From: Candidatus Zhuqueibacterota bacterium RBG_16_48_16
GTDB taxonomy: Bacteria; Zhuqueibacterota; Zhuqueibacteria; Residuimicrobiales; Sediminimicrobiaceae
Length of the DNA: 5,312 bases
Direction of reading: 5' to 3'
Assembly: GCA_001771235.1 (NCBI GenBank)
Contig: METF01000216.1
Span: 1,571 to 6,882, forward strand
Positions 1 through 5,312 of this stretch are shown here, piece by piece. Each line of letters begins with the position of its first letter. Position 1 is the first letter of the stretch. The notes beneath the pieces were generated by a model, which saw only the letters and a program-made list of their open reading frames with translations, had not been told where the DNA came from and did not search any database. Made by a program: the position numbers and the translations under genes.

Positions 1-527
1 ATGATGTCTTTGGCAGAAATTCCAACCGGCAGACGGCCATGAATGACGATCTTGATGCTTTCCGGCACCCGCAGCCAGATTTTTCCCGTCGCGAAAATAA
101 CCGCCATTTCAGTCCGGCCGATGCCTGTTGAAAAGGTGCCGAAAGCGCCATAGGTTGTGGTATGGCTATCGCTGCCGACGATGAGCAAACCGGGCAGCGC
201 AAAACCTTCCTCCGGCAGAGCCTGGTGACACACACCCCTGTCAATGTCAAAAAAGTTTTTAATGCCGTGTTTTTTGACAAACTCGCGCGTCAGCTTGTGG
301 TTTTCCGCATGCTTTTCGTTGGCAGGGGGCACGCAGTGATCGAGAAAAACAATGTGCCGCTCCGGGTCGTGGATGCGAGGCACGCCGATCTCGGCAAAGG
401 TTTTGGCAATGGCGGCGGTGTTGTCATGACTCATGGCATAGTCCGGGCTCACCTCGATAATTTCTCCCGGCACGACCTCTTTGCCCGCTTTTTGTCCCAG
501 AATTTTTTGCGCAAATGTCTTGCCCAC
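1..527 (-). CDS. leuC: 3-isopropylmalate dehydratase / homoaconitase-family large subunit, N-terminal part (runs off left edge)
   Basis: Partial gene: 175 codons are present and the 3' part lies beyond position 1. The protein starts MGKTFAQKILGQKAGKE and matches the aconitase-superfamily LeuC/HacA large-subunit pattern throughout. Visible motifs are a DH pair at residues 63-64 (FLDHCVPPAN), GVCHQ at 98-102, GSDSHTTTYGAFG at 118-130, GIGRTEMA at 135-142, and a KIWLRVPESIKI segment at 149-160. The family adds or removes water on 2-isopropylmalate, homocitrate or similar substrates using a [4Fe-4S] cluster and works in the cytoplasm with a small subunit (LeuD type). The cluster cysteines lie in the missing half, so activity cannot be judged. 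The GTG start is chosen because a GGAGG sits 9 bases upstream and no in-frame ATG precedes it. The substrate (leucine synthesis, homoaconitate or dimethylmalate type) cannot be settled from this fragment, so the symbol is the family default. Confidence 0.9.
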   Translation of the reverse strand, partial: MGKTFAQKILGQKAGKEVVPGEIIEVSPDYAMSHDNTAAIAKTFAEIGVPRIHDPERHIVFLDHCVPPANEKHAENHKLTREFVKKHGIKNFFDIDRGVCHQALPEEGFALPGLLIVGSDSHTTTYGAFGTFSTGIGRTEMAVIFATGKIWLRVPESIKIVIHGRLPVGISAKDI

Positions 528-536
528 GTTTTTAAT

Positions 537-541
537 CCTCC
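537..541 (-). promoter_or_regulatory. ribosome binding site fixing the GTG start of the hydro-lyase gene
   Basis: The minus strand reads GGAGG here, 9 bases before the GTG at 527-525. It supports a non-ATG start and lies between that start and the mobile element, so the insertion left the translation signal intact. Confidence 0.8.
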
Positions 542-562
542 GGGGATATCCGTCCGGGTGCC

Positions 563-570
563 TATTTTTG
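563..570. repeat. left copy of the 8-base target-site duplication
   Basis: TATTTTTG directly abuts the GTAACC end of the miniature element and is repeated exactly at 731-738 on the other side. A ninth matching base (C at 562 and C at 730) is already counted as the terminal base of the right inverted repeat, so the duplication is best read as 8 bases. Confidence 0.8.
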
Positions 571-587
571 GTAACCGATCACAGGGT
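571..587 (+). repeat. left terminal inverted repeat of the MITE
   Basis: GTAACCGATCACAGGGT matches the reverse complement of 714-730 at 16 of 17 positions; the only difference is C580. Beyond this, similarity between the two ends is lost. Confidence 0.8.
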
Positions 588-643
588 GTTTAAATGACTC
601 GTAAGATTTCGGACAAACAATTTTTAAATCAAAGGTCAAGTAT

Positions 644-671
644 TAAAATTTGATTTTTAAAATTTGATTTT
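644..671 (+). repeat. perfect 14-base tandem duplication inside the MITE
   Basis: TAAAATTTGATTTT occurs twice head to tail (644-657 and 658-671) without mismatch. An inverted partner, AAATCAAA at 626-633, can pair with the TTTGATTT of either copy, giving alternative hairpins within the element. This could be replication slippage or a functional internal part of the element. Confidence 0.7.
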
Positions 672-713
672 GATCCTGCTTCTTAAAATGCTGTTAAATA
701 AAACACTCAGATT

Positions 714-730
714 ACCCTGTTATCGGTTAC
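714..730 (-). repeat. right terminal inverted repeat of the MITE
   Basis: On the minus strand this reads GTAACCGATAACAGGGT, pairing with 571-587 apart from one base. It is followed outside by the second target-duplication copy. Confidence 0.8.
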
Positions 731-738
731 TATTTTTG
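731..738. repeat. right copy of the 8-base target-site duplication
   Basis: TATTTTTG, identical to 563-570. One base (739) separates it from the permease stop codon at 740-742, so the insertion just missed the coding sequence. Confidence 0.8.
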
Positions 739-739
739 C

Positions 740-1555
740 CTATAAGGCCATCAAGAGAATTCGAACACCGACAAAGGCCAACGCGATGGCCAATGCCCGA
801 AAAATCCAGCTTCCTTTGACGCGGTGAGAAAGCAGTGCGCCCACTTGTGCGCCGATCAGTACGCCGATTGCCAGCGCCGTCGTCCGCCGAATGCCGTGAG
901 TAAACGAGCCTGTGAGGATGTGGACAGTGGTTCCGGTCAAAGCCATGATGGCCAGGACAAAGTGGGAAGTGGCGGTGGCAATGTGTACGGGAAAATTCAA
1001 AAGATGGGCCAGGACAGGCACATGGATAATGCCGCCGCCGATGCCAAGGAAACTGGAAACGTAGCCGACAACGACGCTCAGGCCTGCGCCAAATATCGGA
1101 TTGTAAGAGAATGTATACTGGGTGCCGTCTTTTCCAACTATTTTCCTGGTCAGGCGAAAGCGCTGTTTGCTCTCTTTTGTCTCTTTTTCCTCGCTGGAAT
1201 AAAGGAGCAAAAAAACGGATGCGGCAATCATTAAAACGCCAAAGACAGCGTCGAACAGCCGGCGGGAAATGGATGCTGTGCTCAGGGCGCCGAGAATGGC
1301 ACCAGGAATTGTGGCGACGGCAAACAGCAGGCCGGACTTGAAATCGACACGTTTCATCCGCGCGTAGGCCCAGGAGCCGGACAGGGCGTTAAAAAAGACC
1401 ACGGCCAGTGAAATGCTGGTGATGATTTGCGGATTTTCGTGAGGATAGAGCAGAAGCAACACCGGCACCAGTACAAATCCGCCGCCGGCTCCGATAAGTG
1501 TTCCATAACTGCCGACGACAAATCCTAATGCGCCGAGCCATATATATCGCTCCAT
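740..1555 (-). CDS. TauE/SafE-family (TSUP) membrane permease
   Basis: A 271-residue integral membrane protein with about eight hydrophobic segments, roughly 4-36, 45-64, 75-95, 101-119, 152-170, 175-214, 225-245 and 251-271. It shows the internal duplication typical of the family: a glycine-rich GAGGGFVLVPVL motif at 22-33 in the first half and GIGGGIIHVPVL at 171-182 in the second. A charged loop at 121-148 joins the halves. Family members move small anions such as sulfite, sulfonates, sulfoacetate or other organic acids across the inner membrane; the substrate here is unknown. The ATG at 1555 is chosen because AGGAAGG lies just upstream (1566-1560) and because it avoids overlap with the preceding gene. 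A longer frame to 1630 adds 25 residues of poor, cysteine-containing sequence that is antiparallel to no known domain. The gene begins 16 bases after the upstream stop, so the two are probably co-transcribed. Confidence 0.9.
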   Translation of the reverse strand: MERYIWLGALGFVVGSYGTLIGAGGGFVLVPVLLLLYPHENPQIITSISLAVVFFNALSGSWAYARMKRVDFKSGLLFAVATIPGAILGALSTASISRRLFDAVFGVLMIAASVFLLLYSSEEKETKESKQRFRLTRKIVGKDGTQYTFSYNPIFGAGLSVVVGYVSSFLGIGGGIIHVPVLAHLLNFPVHIATATSHFVLAIMALTGTTVHILTGSFTHGIRRTTALAIGVLIGAQVGALLSHRVKGSWIFRALAIALAFVGVRILLMAL

Positions 1556-1559
1556 CGAG

Positions 1560-1566
1560 CCTTCCT
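1560..1566 (-). promoter_or_regulatory. ribosome binding site choosing the permease start
   Basis: AGGAAGG on the minus strand sits 4 bases before the ATG at 1555 (7 bases from its AGGA core). It lies entirely in the 16-base gap after the secreted-protein stop codon, which favours this start over the longer overlapping one. Confidence 0.65.
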
Positions 1567-1571
1567 GTTGG

Positions 1572-4500
1572 TTATCGAAGTAGCATAAGTTTCGCCGTAC
1601 GACGAATGTTTTCTGTTTCAAACAGCACAAAATATAATCCCGTGGGCGCTGCCTGACCTTCCGAATTGATTCCTGTCCATTTCAATTCGTGAACACCTTG
1701 TTGAAAGTTCAAGTTGTCGGCCAAATTAATGACTTCTTCGCCTCGGACATTATAGATCGATACTTTTATTTTACTTTGGCGTGGCAAGGTTATACGAATA
1801 TTAGTCGAGCTGTTAAAAGGATTTGGGTAATTGGACAATAAAGCAAAATCATCTGCGGCCCCACCATGATTATAGTCCGCTTTGACATCGAGGAGAATAT
1901 CTTTCATGTTATCGACGGCTAACTGGAAATCGATATTCTGGAGGGTGCTATTTTCTGCTAATAAAACCGGCGTGGCTGAGTATGGAATTGGGCGCTGAAA
2001 TGGAATGGGCATATAAAATGGATAACGGGCATAATCATATTCATTTGCCATTCCATAGATCAAAAAAGACGTTACCAGCTCGGGGATGTTGAATTCGGTT
2101 CTTAGCGGCACCTGATTATACCATGAATCGGCATAGAGATTCATATCCGTTGCCAACATGGATTCCAATAAGCCAAAAACCATATCAAACAGGTCGGCGT
2201 CCTCCGCCATCAAATACTGCGGCACCTTGATGGCAATTTCCGACTCGTCGGTAAAGGCATAGGTACACAGAAAATATTGCCCAACCCTCAAGCCGGTCAA
2301 CTGATATTTGCCCGTTGCCGCTTCCTCGACGATTTCGTTATCAGAAGCATCCGTAATGGCCATTCCGATTGCATGGCCCGTTTGATCGTAGGCGATGACC
2401 AGACAATTGGCGACGGGTTTTCCGGTATCTTTGCTGGTAACATGACCACTGATAGCGCCGCCTGCTTTTTCCAGCTCGATATTTACGTCACGCACCTGTC
2501 CGCTTTCTACCTGAATTATCTGGCTTGCCAGGTCTTCAAAGTTGTTACCGCCGCCGTAATATGTGGCGGCAAAGGGCGAATCCATGGGCAAGGCGACCAG
2601 CTTATAGCTTCCCGGCAAAAGTCGGGGGAGTCGAAAACCACCGTCAAATTGCACATAAGCGTTACGTGAGAATGAGCCATCCACAGCTTTGAAAAGCACG
2701 ACCGGAAAATTGAACAAGGTATCCTCACCCGCCGGTTCGTACCCGACTCCTTCGGCTATATCAATATGGCCCTGAATGACGGCCGCTTTGTCGAAGGCAA
2801 AATCGATACTTTCCAGATCATCGTCAACCAGCTCCAGTACTTTTGCATCGGCGAATGTTGTTGCGTTTTCATAGAATTCCGCCAGGTAAAAATCCTTTTG
2901 CTCGTGATTCGCGGCGGCTAGTAATCTGTATTTTCCACTGGGAAACGGTCCCAATTCGTAGGATCCATAATAGCCAATGTTGGGAATGTTGTAAAACGGA
3001 AAACCCGAGGAATCGACAAAGGCAATCATCAGTGCTTTGTTAATCGATTCACTGGTCAAGGCATCGGATAACTGGCCTCTGAAGAATTTGGCTTTTTGCA
3101 AAGCAAAGTTGATATTTGCCACTGTAGATGTATCCTGCACGGCAATTTTTTGCGCCTTGCTAAAGTCGAAAAGGTTATGGATTCCCTTGTAGAATTCATC
3201 GACAACTTTTCCTTTATGTGGCCCGTCCTCCAGGCTTGGAAAGCCCCAAAATATGGTAATAGTATAATCCGACAAGGTACGCAGGATGTAATCACCATCA
3301 GCAAGTCCGGTAATTCGATAATCGCCGGTTGAATCGGTCATGCCCACGCCAACATGCATTTGGGTGAAGAGATTAAAGGCGGATGCCTCGGGAAGATTCA
3401 TATTCAAGGCGACAACGAGCATCTCAGCAAGAGGATTGCCATTTTGATCGGTTATCTTTCCCTTTATCGTAGCGCCTTTGCGTAGTTTTATATTAATCCC
3501 ATAAGTAGTCTGGCCTTCCTGAACCACGACTTTTTCCGCTTCTGCTAAAGTGGCGGCATCATTATAAAAAGTCCCCAGCATACTGCCCTCTTCCGAAATG
3601 TTGCCCAGGTAGTCTTCGGCATAAACATAATATTCACCGGGCGGGAGATCTTCGATGGTGTAAAATGAAGAAAGAGTAAAAGCAATGTTTGCAAGTGACA
3701 AATCGCTTGCCTTGAACGCAAAAACCATCTTAAAAAGACCGTTACCCGTCACAGTGCCGGAAATCTTGCCGAGTTGAGCGGTGTTGCCCAGTTGATTTAA
3801 AATGATGTCCAGGCTATCTGTTTTACCTGCGAAACTCGTAATAGAAATTTTATCCGCATCGTTCCAGTTGTCGCTGTTTTTGTACCAGGTGGTCGGTTGA
3901 TTTTCAGGGGTAACGCCGAGCTTGAAATCTCCCAAGAGGGGCAGGTAAACCATAAAATTGCCATCGGATTGATAGTATTCGTACAAATCTTTTATGATGA
4001 CTTCCGCGTCATCAAATTTTGTCAGCGCAAAGGTCGCATCGTATTCTGTTGCTATTGTCGTGCTGTCTGATCTGTAAAGTGTAACGAAAAGCTGGGCCGA
4101 AGGCTGCAATTCAAAATTAATATTCTCCGTGGCAGCATTTGCGCTGACCGTCACCTTGTCTGCATCCCGCCAAGCCTGGCGTGAAAAAAGCGGTGCTGCT
4201 ACATTATCATACATCTCGTCAACATAGGCATATTTGCCGGACACGGTCAGAACGTAGTATTCCCCCGGCGGCAGATTCTCGATTCGATATTCTTTGGAAT
4301 AACGTTCTGCACTGGCCAGGCCGGCGATATAGCCATAGGTATCAAAAGCCAGCACGGTGACCTCTCTTATTAACCAATCGCCCGGAGCGATTATATTTCC
4401 GGATATGCTGCCAGCATCTTGCAGCGGTTTGGTGGTTAAATAATCGTGTAAATATCTCACGGTTTCCGCCAAGCCTTTTTTGTCACTAGTTTGCCGGAAT

Positions 4501-4808
4501 TCCTGTACGAACTTTTCGGCCAGAGTTTCCGGAGTCAAACGTTTTTGAATTTCTTGTTTCATTCTTTTGAGTTGCACATCGTCACTCAATGATTGACGTA
4601 TTCGAGCATCGTAAGCCGTTTTAGCTTTTGACAGACGGGAAGATAAATCCGTATCCTGATTGCCGTGAGCAAGCGAAAGATTGGCATCGTTGGTGGAATT
4701 TCCGATATCTTGCGATTTGGCGATAGAGGTCAACTGGACAAAGATGAAGAAAATGAAAATAAATCCTGCAAAGAATTGTTTGTTGGTTGAAATATGTGTT
4801 TTCGTCAT
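1572..4808 (-). CDS. large secreted modular protein with carboxypeptidase-regulatory-like repeats and C-terminal sorting (T9SS type A-like) domain
   Basis: A 1078-residue exported protein. Residues 1-32 form a signal peptide (polar start, hydrophobic FFAGFIFIFFIFVQL, likely cut near AKS/Q). Residues 56-130 are charged and probably helical. About seven related modules follow (about 133-236, 237-340, 347-443, 446-573, 574-674, 676-782, 784-963). Each tends to open with a GxV/GxI strand as in carboxypeptidase-regulatory-like domains (IKGKITDQNGNPL at 448-460, ISGHVTSKDTGKPVA at 786-800). Each then has a PPGEYYV-like turn (180-186, 389-395; variants at 501-510, 621-630, 731-737, 839-847) and ends with an aromatic pair plus an NINFEL-like strand. 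Residues 990-1078 (LSNYPNPFNSSTNIRITLP onward) resemble the Por/type IX sorting or FlgD-like Ig tail. No catalytic residues are recognised; a surface-attached or binding role is inferred. The start at 4808 has AAGGAGG 8 bases upstream; the frame open to 4847 lacks such a site. Confidence 0.9.
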   Translation of the reverse strand: MTKTHISTNKQFFAGFIFIFFIFVQLTSIAKSQDIGNSTNDANLSLAHGNQDTDLSSRLSKAKTAYDARIRQSLSDDVQLKRMKQEIQKRLTPETLAEKFVQEFRQTSDKKGLAETVRYLHDYLTTKPLQDAGSISGNIIAPGDWLIREVTVLAFDTYGYIAGLASAERYSKEYRIENLPPGEYYVLTVSGKYAYVDEMYDNVAAPLFSRQAWRDADKVTVSANAATENINFELQPSAQLFVTLYRSDSTTIATEYDATFALTKFDDAEVIIKDLYEYYQSDGNFMVYLPLLGDFKLGVTPENQPTTWYKNSDNWNDADKISITSFAGKTDSLDIILNQLGNTAQLGKISGTVTGNGLFKMVFAFKASDLSLANIAFTLSSFYTIEDLPPGEYYVYAEDYLGNISEEGSMLGTFYNDAATLAEAEKVVVQEGQTTYGINIKLRKGATIKGKITDQNGNPLAEMLVVALNMNLPEASAFNLFTQMHVGVGMTDSTGDYRITGLADGDYILRTLSDYTITIFWGFPSLEDGPHKGKVVDEFYKGIHNLFDFSKAQKIAVQDTSTVANINFALQKAKFFRGQLSDALTSESINKALMIAFVDSSGFPFYNIPNIGYYGSYELGPFPSGKYRLLAAANHEQKDFYLAEFYENATTFADAKVLELVDDDLESIDFAFDKAAVIQGHIDIAEGVGYEPAGEDTLFNFPVVLFKAVDGSFSRNAYVQFDGGFRLPRLLPGSYKLVALPMDSPFAATYYGGGNNFEDLASQIIQVESGQVRDVNIELEKAGGAISGHVTSKDTGKPVANCLVIAYDQTGHAIGMAITDASDNEIVEEAATGKYQLTGLRVGQYFLCTYAFTDESEIAIKVPQYLMAEDADLFDMVFGLLESMLATDMNLYADSWYNQVPLRTEFNIPELVTSFLIYGMANEYDYARYPFYMPIPFQRPIPYSATPVLLAENSTLQNIDFQLAVDNMKDILLDVKADYNHGGAADDFALLSNYPNPFNSSTNIRITLPRQSKIKVSIYNVRGEEVINLADNLNFQQGVHELKWTGINSEGQAAPTGLYFVLFETENIRRTAKLMLLR

Positions 4809-4816
4809 TGAACTTT

Positions 4817-4823
4817 CCTCCTT
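4817..4823 (-). promoter_or_regulatory. ribosome binding site of the secreted-protein gene
   Basis: AAGGAGG on the minus strand, 8 bases before the ATG at 4808. It sets the start 13 codons inside the longest open frame and places the signal peptide at the true N-terminus. The rest of the leader (4824-4895) is AT-rich with a TATATT at 4870-4865, but no matching -35 box is evident, so no promoter is called. Confidence 0.8.
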
Positions 4824-4895
4824 CGTCTCGGATAGTGTGTAAGGCAATTGAAAAAGTGCGGATGAATATAACCTAAATAGCTATGAAGCGCACGT

Positions 4896-4922
4896 GTCAT
4901 TCCCGCGAAAGCGGGAATCCAG
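4896..4922 (+). repeat. 27-base REP-like hairpin repeat, copy 1
   Basis: An 8-base-pair perfect stem, ATTCCCGC (4899-4906) with GCGGGAAT (4911-4918), is closed by a GAAA loop; conserved flanks are GTC before and CCAG after. The last base abuts the stop codon of the GIY-YIG gene (4923-4925). It matches copy 2 (5228-5254, opposite strand) at 23 of 27 positions. It could act as a weak terminator or RNA-processing hairpin after that gene, but there is no T-run. Short palindromes of this type are widely scattered in bacterial genomes. Confidence 0.8.
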
Positions 4923-5210
4923 TTAACCCAACTCTTCATATAAATCTTTCCAGCCAGGATTCATCTTTTCAATCAATTCTAATTTCCATTTCCTTTTCCA
5001 TTTTTTCAATTGTTTTTCTCGAAGAATAGCACTTTCAATTTCCGGTGTTGATTCAAAATAAACCAGTTGATTAACATTGTATTTTGCAGTAAATCCTTTA
5101 ACTAACTTATTTTTGTGTTCATAAACCCGACGCACCAGATCATTGGTTACACCAATATAAAGCGTGCCGTTTCTTTTACTGGCCATGATATAAACATAAT
5201 ATTGTTTCAT
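4923..5210 (-). CDS. stand-alone GIY-YIG endonuclease-domain protein (COG2827/YhbQ-like)
   Basis: A 95-residue protein that is almost entirely one GIY-YIG nuclease domain. The GIY position is taken by YVY at residues 5-7 (YYVYIMASKRNGTLYIG), followed by YIG at 18-20, then DLVRRVYEHK at 24-33 with the expected catalytic Arg28 and His32. The later helix AILREKQLKKWKRKWK at 61-76 carries Glu65, the likely metal-binding glutamate. The key residues therefore look intact. The family cuts or nicks DNA; the target and role of these small proteins are not established. The ATG at 5210 is chosen because AAGGAG lies 8 bases upstream. A frame open to 5273 would only translate the hairpin repeat into CHACESRHPAKGA, a repeat-derived artefact. 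The gene is visibly AT-rich compared with its neighbours, and the repeats at both ends suggest a mobile or horizontally acquired cassette. Confidence 0.9.
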   Translation of the reverse strand: MKQYYVYIMASKRNGTLYIGVTNDLVRRVYEHKNKLVKGFTAKYNVNQLVYFESTPEIESAILREKQLKKWKRKWKLELIEKMNPGWKDLYEELG

Positions 5211-5218
5211 ATTGATAG

Positions 5219-5224
5219 CTCCTT
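5219..5224 (-). promoter_or_regulatory. ribosome binding site of the GIY-YIG gene
   Basis: AAGGAG on the minus strand, 8 bases before the ATG at 5210 and only 3 bases after the end of hairpin copy 2. It decides the short start and shows that the repeat is in the untranslated leader. Confidence 0.8.
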
Positions 5225-5227
5225 TTG

Positions 5228-5254
5228 CTGGATGCCTGCTTTCGCAGGCATGAC
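5228..5254 (-). repeat. 27-base REP-like hairpin repeat, copy 2 (inverted relative to copy 1)
   Basis: On the minus strand the stem is ATGCCTGC (5251-5244) pairing with GCAGGCAT (5239-5232) around a GAAA loop, with the same GTC and CCAG flanks as copy 1. The four differences from copy 1 form two base-pair swaps, so the stem stays perfect. It lies in the leader of the GIY-YIG gene, just before its ribosome binding site, where it could influence translation or mRNA stability. Confidence 0.8.
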
Positions 5255-5312
5255 AATTCTTTCTGTTCTGCAAAACGCTACTTCAAAAACATCAGCGGCC
5301 AGTTCTTAAACT
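5255..5312. other. right-edge stretch, no supported gene
   Basis: Presumably holds the promoter of the GIY-YIG gene, but no convincing -35/-10 pair is visible. On the minus strand a frame open from the edge reads FKNWPLMFLK then TAG at 5280-5278. This could be the last codons of an upstream gene but is too short to call. Confidence 0.3.

Larger units (their letters stand above)
571..730. mobile_element. 160-base miniature inverted-repeat transposable element (MITE), IS66-like ends
   Basis: The ends are 17-base inverted repeats: GTAACCGATCACAGGGT at 571-587 and, on the minus strand, GTAACCGATAACAGGGT from 730 to 714, with one mismatch. Immediately outside them is a perfect 8-base direct repeat, TATTTTTG, at 563-570 and 731-738, as expected for a target duplication. 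The interior is AT-rich and encodes no transposase. It would therefore need an enzyme supplied in trans. From family knowledge, IS66-family insertion sequences have ends beginning GTAA and make 8-base duplications, so IS66 is the best guess for the parent; no transposase is present to confirm it. The element lies between the permease stop codon (740) and the hydro-lyase ribosome binding site. The perfect target duplication suggests a fairly recent insertion. Confidence 0.8.

Noticed and set aside
162..593. Plus-strand open frame of 143 codons
   Set aside because: It is antisense to the well-supported hydro-lyase gene and extends into the mobile element; its residues show no family resemblance.
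594..653. Plus-strand 19-codon frame (MTRKISDKQFLNQ...) inside the miniature element
   Set aside because: It has no convincing ribosome binding site, and the length and content are what chance would give; a transposase remnant cannot be claimed from so few residues.
711..724. ATTACCCTGTTATC matches 14 contiguous bases of the 18-base I-SceI homing endonuclease site
   Set aside because: It falls across the right inverted repeat of the miniature element and is partly shared with the left end, so it is explained by the element; the remaining 4 bases of the site do not match. Coincidence is likely.
824..1341. Two plus-strand open frames opposite the permease
   Set aside because: The opposite strand encodes a clear TauE/SafE protein; these frames are low-complexity shadows without start signals.
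1556..1630. Longer permease start at 1630
   Set aside because: It would overlap the secreted-protein gene by 59 bases and add a non-conserved N-terminus, while a ribosome binding site supports 1555.
2277..3332. Several open frames on both strands within the secreted-protein gene
   Set aside because: All overlap the continuous 1078-codon gene with signal peptide, modules and sorting domain, and none resembles a known protein.
4896..4922. Hairpin copy 1 as an intrinsic terminator
   Set aside because: The stem is stable and follows the stop codon directly, but no T-run follows on the minus strand and the same hairpin occurs upstream of the gene, so the repeat explanation is better.
5211..5273. 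Longer GIY-YIG start at 5273
   Set aside because: The added residues are translated from the hairpin repeat (CESRHPA-type artefact), and the strong AAGGAG lies in front of the ATG at 5210.
5115..5309. Plus-strand 64-codon frame ending in a repeat-derived MPAFAGMT stretch
   Set aside because: It is antisense to the GIY-YIG gene and reads through the hairpin repeat, a common source of spurious predicted proteins.

Overview
This window comes from a bacterial chromosome with all four supported genes on the minus strand. The best lineage clue is the large secreted protein (1572-4808). It ends in an SNYPNPFN-type domain of the kind found on exported proteins of the Fibrobacterota-Chlorobiota-Bacteroidota side of the tree, such as Calditrichota, candidate KSB1, Ignavibacteriota and similar uncultured groups. 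The exact phylum is an inference. Strong GGAGG-type ribosome binding sites precede the chosen starts.

Layout in the direction of transcription, from high to low coordinates: a 58-base edge stretch with no supported gene (5255-5312); a small stand-alone GIY-YIG endonuclease gene (4923-5210) closely bracketed by two inverted copies of a 27-base hairpin repeat (5228-5254 and 4896-4922); a short leader (4809-4895); a 1078-residue secreted protein built of about seven related beta-sandwich-like modules plus a C-terminal sorting domain (1572-4808); a TauE/SafE-type membrane permease 16 bases downstream (740-1555); a 160-base miniature transposable element with terminal inverted repeats and a perfect 8-base target duplication (571-730); and the N-terminal 175 codons of a LeuC/homoaconitase-family hydro-lyase running off the left edge (1-527).

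The secreted-protein and permease genes are spaced like an operon. Removing the miniature element and one target copy would leave the permease stop only 44 bases from the hydro-lyase start. The three genes may therefore have been one transcription unit before the insertion. No shared pathway is evident: the permease family exports or imports small anions such as sulfite, sulfonates or organic acids, the hydro-lyase belongs to leucine or 2-oxoacid chain-elongation metabolism, and the secreted protein has no recognisable enzymatic domain.

Two small mobile-type structures are the most interesting content. One is the IS66-like miniature element between permease and hydro-lyase. The other is the hairpin-GIY-YIG-hairpin cassette, whose two repeats differ only by compensatory base-pair changes.
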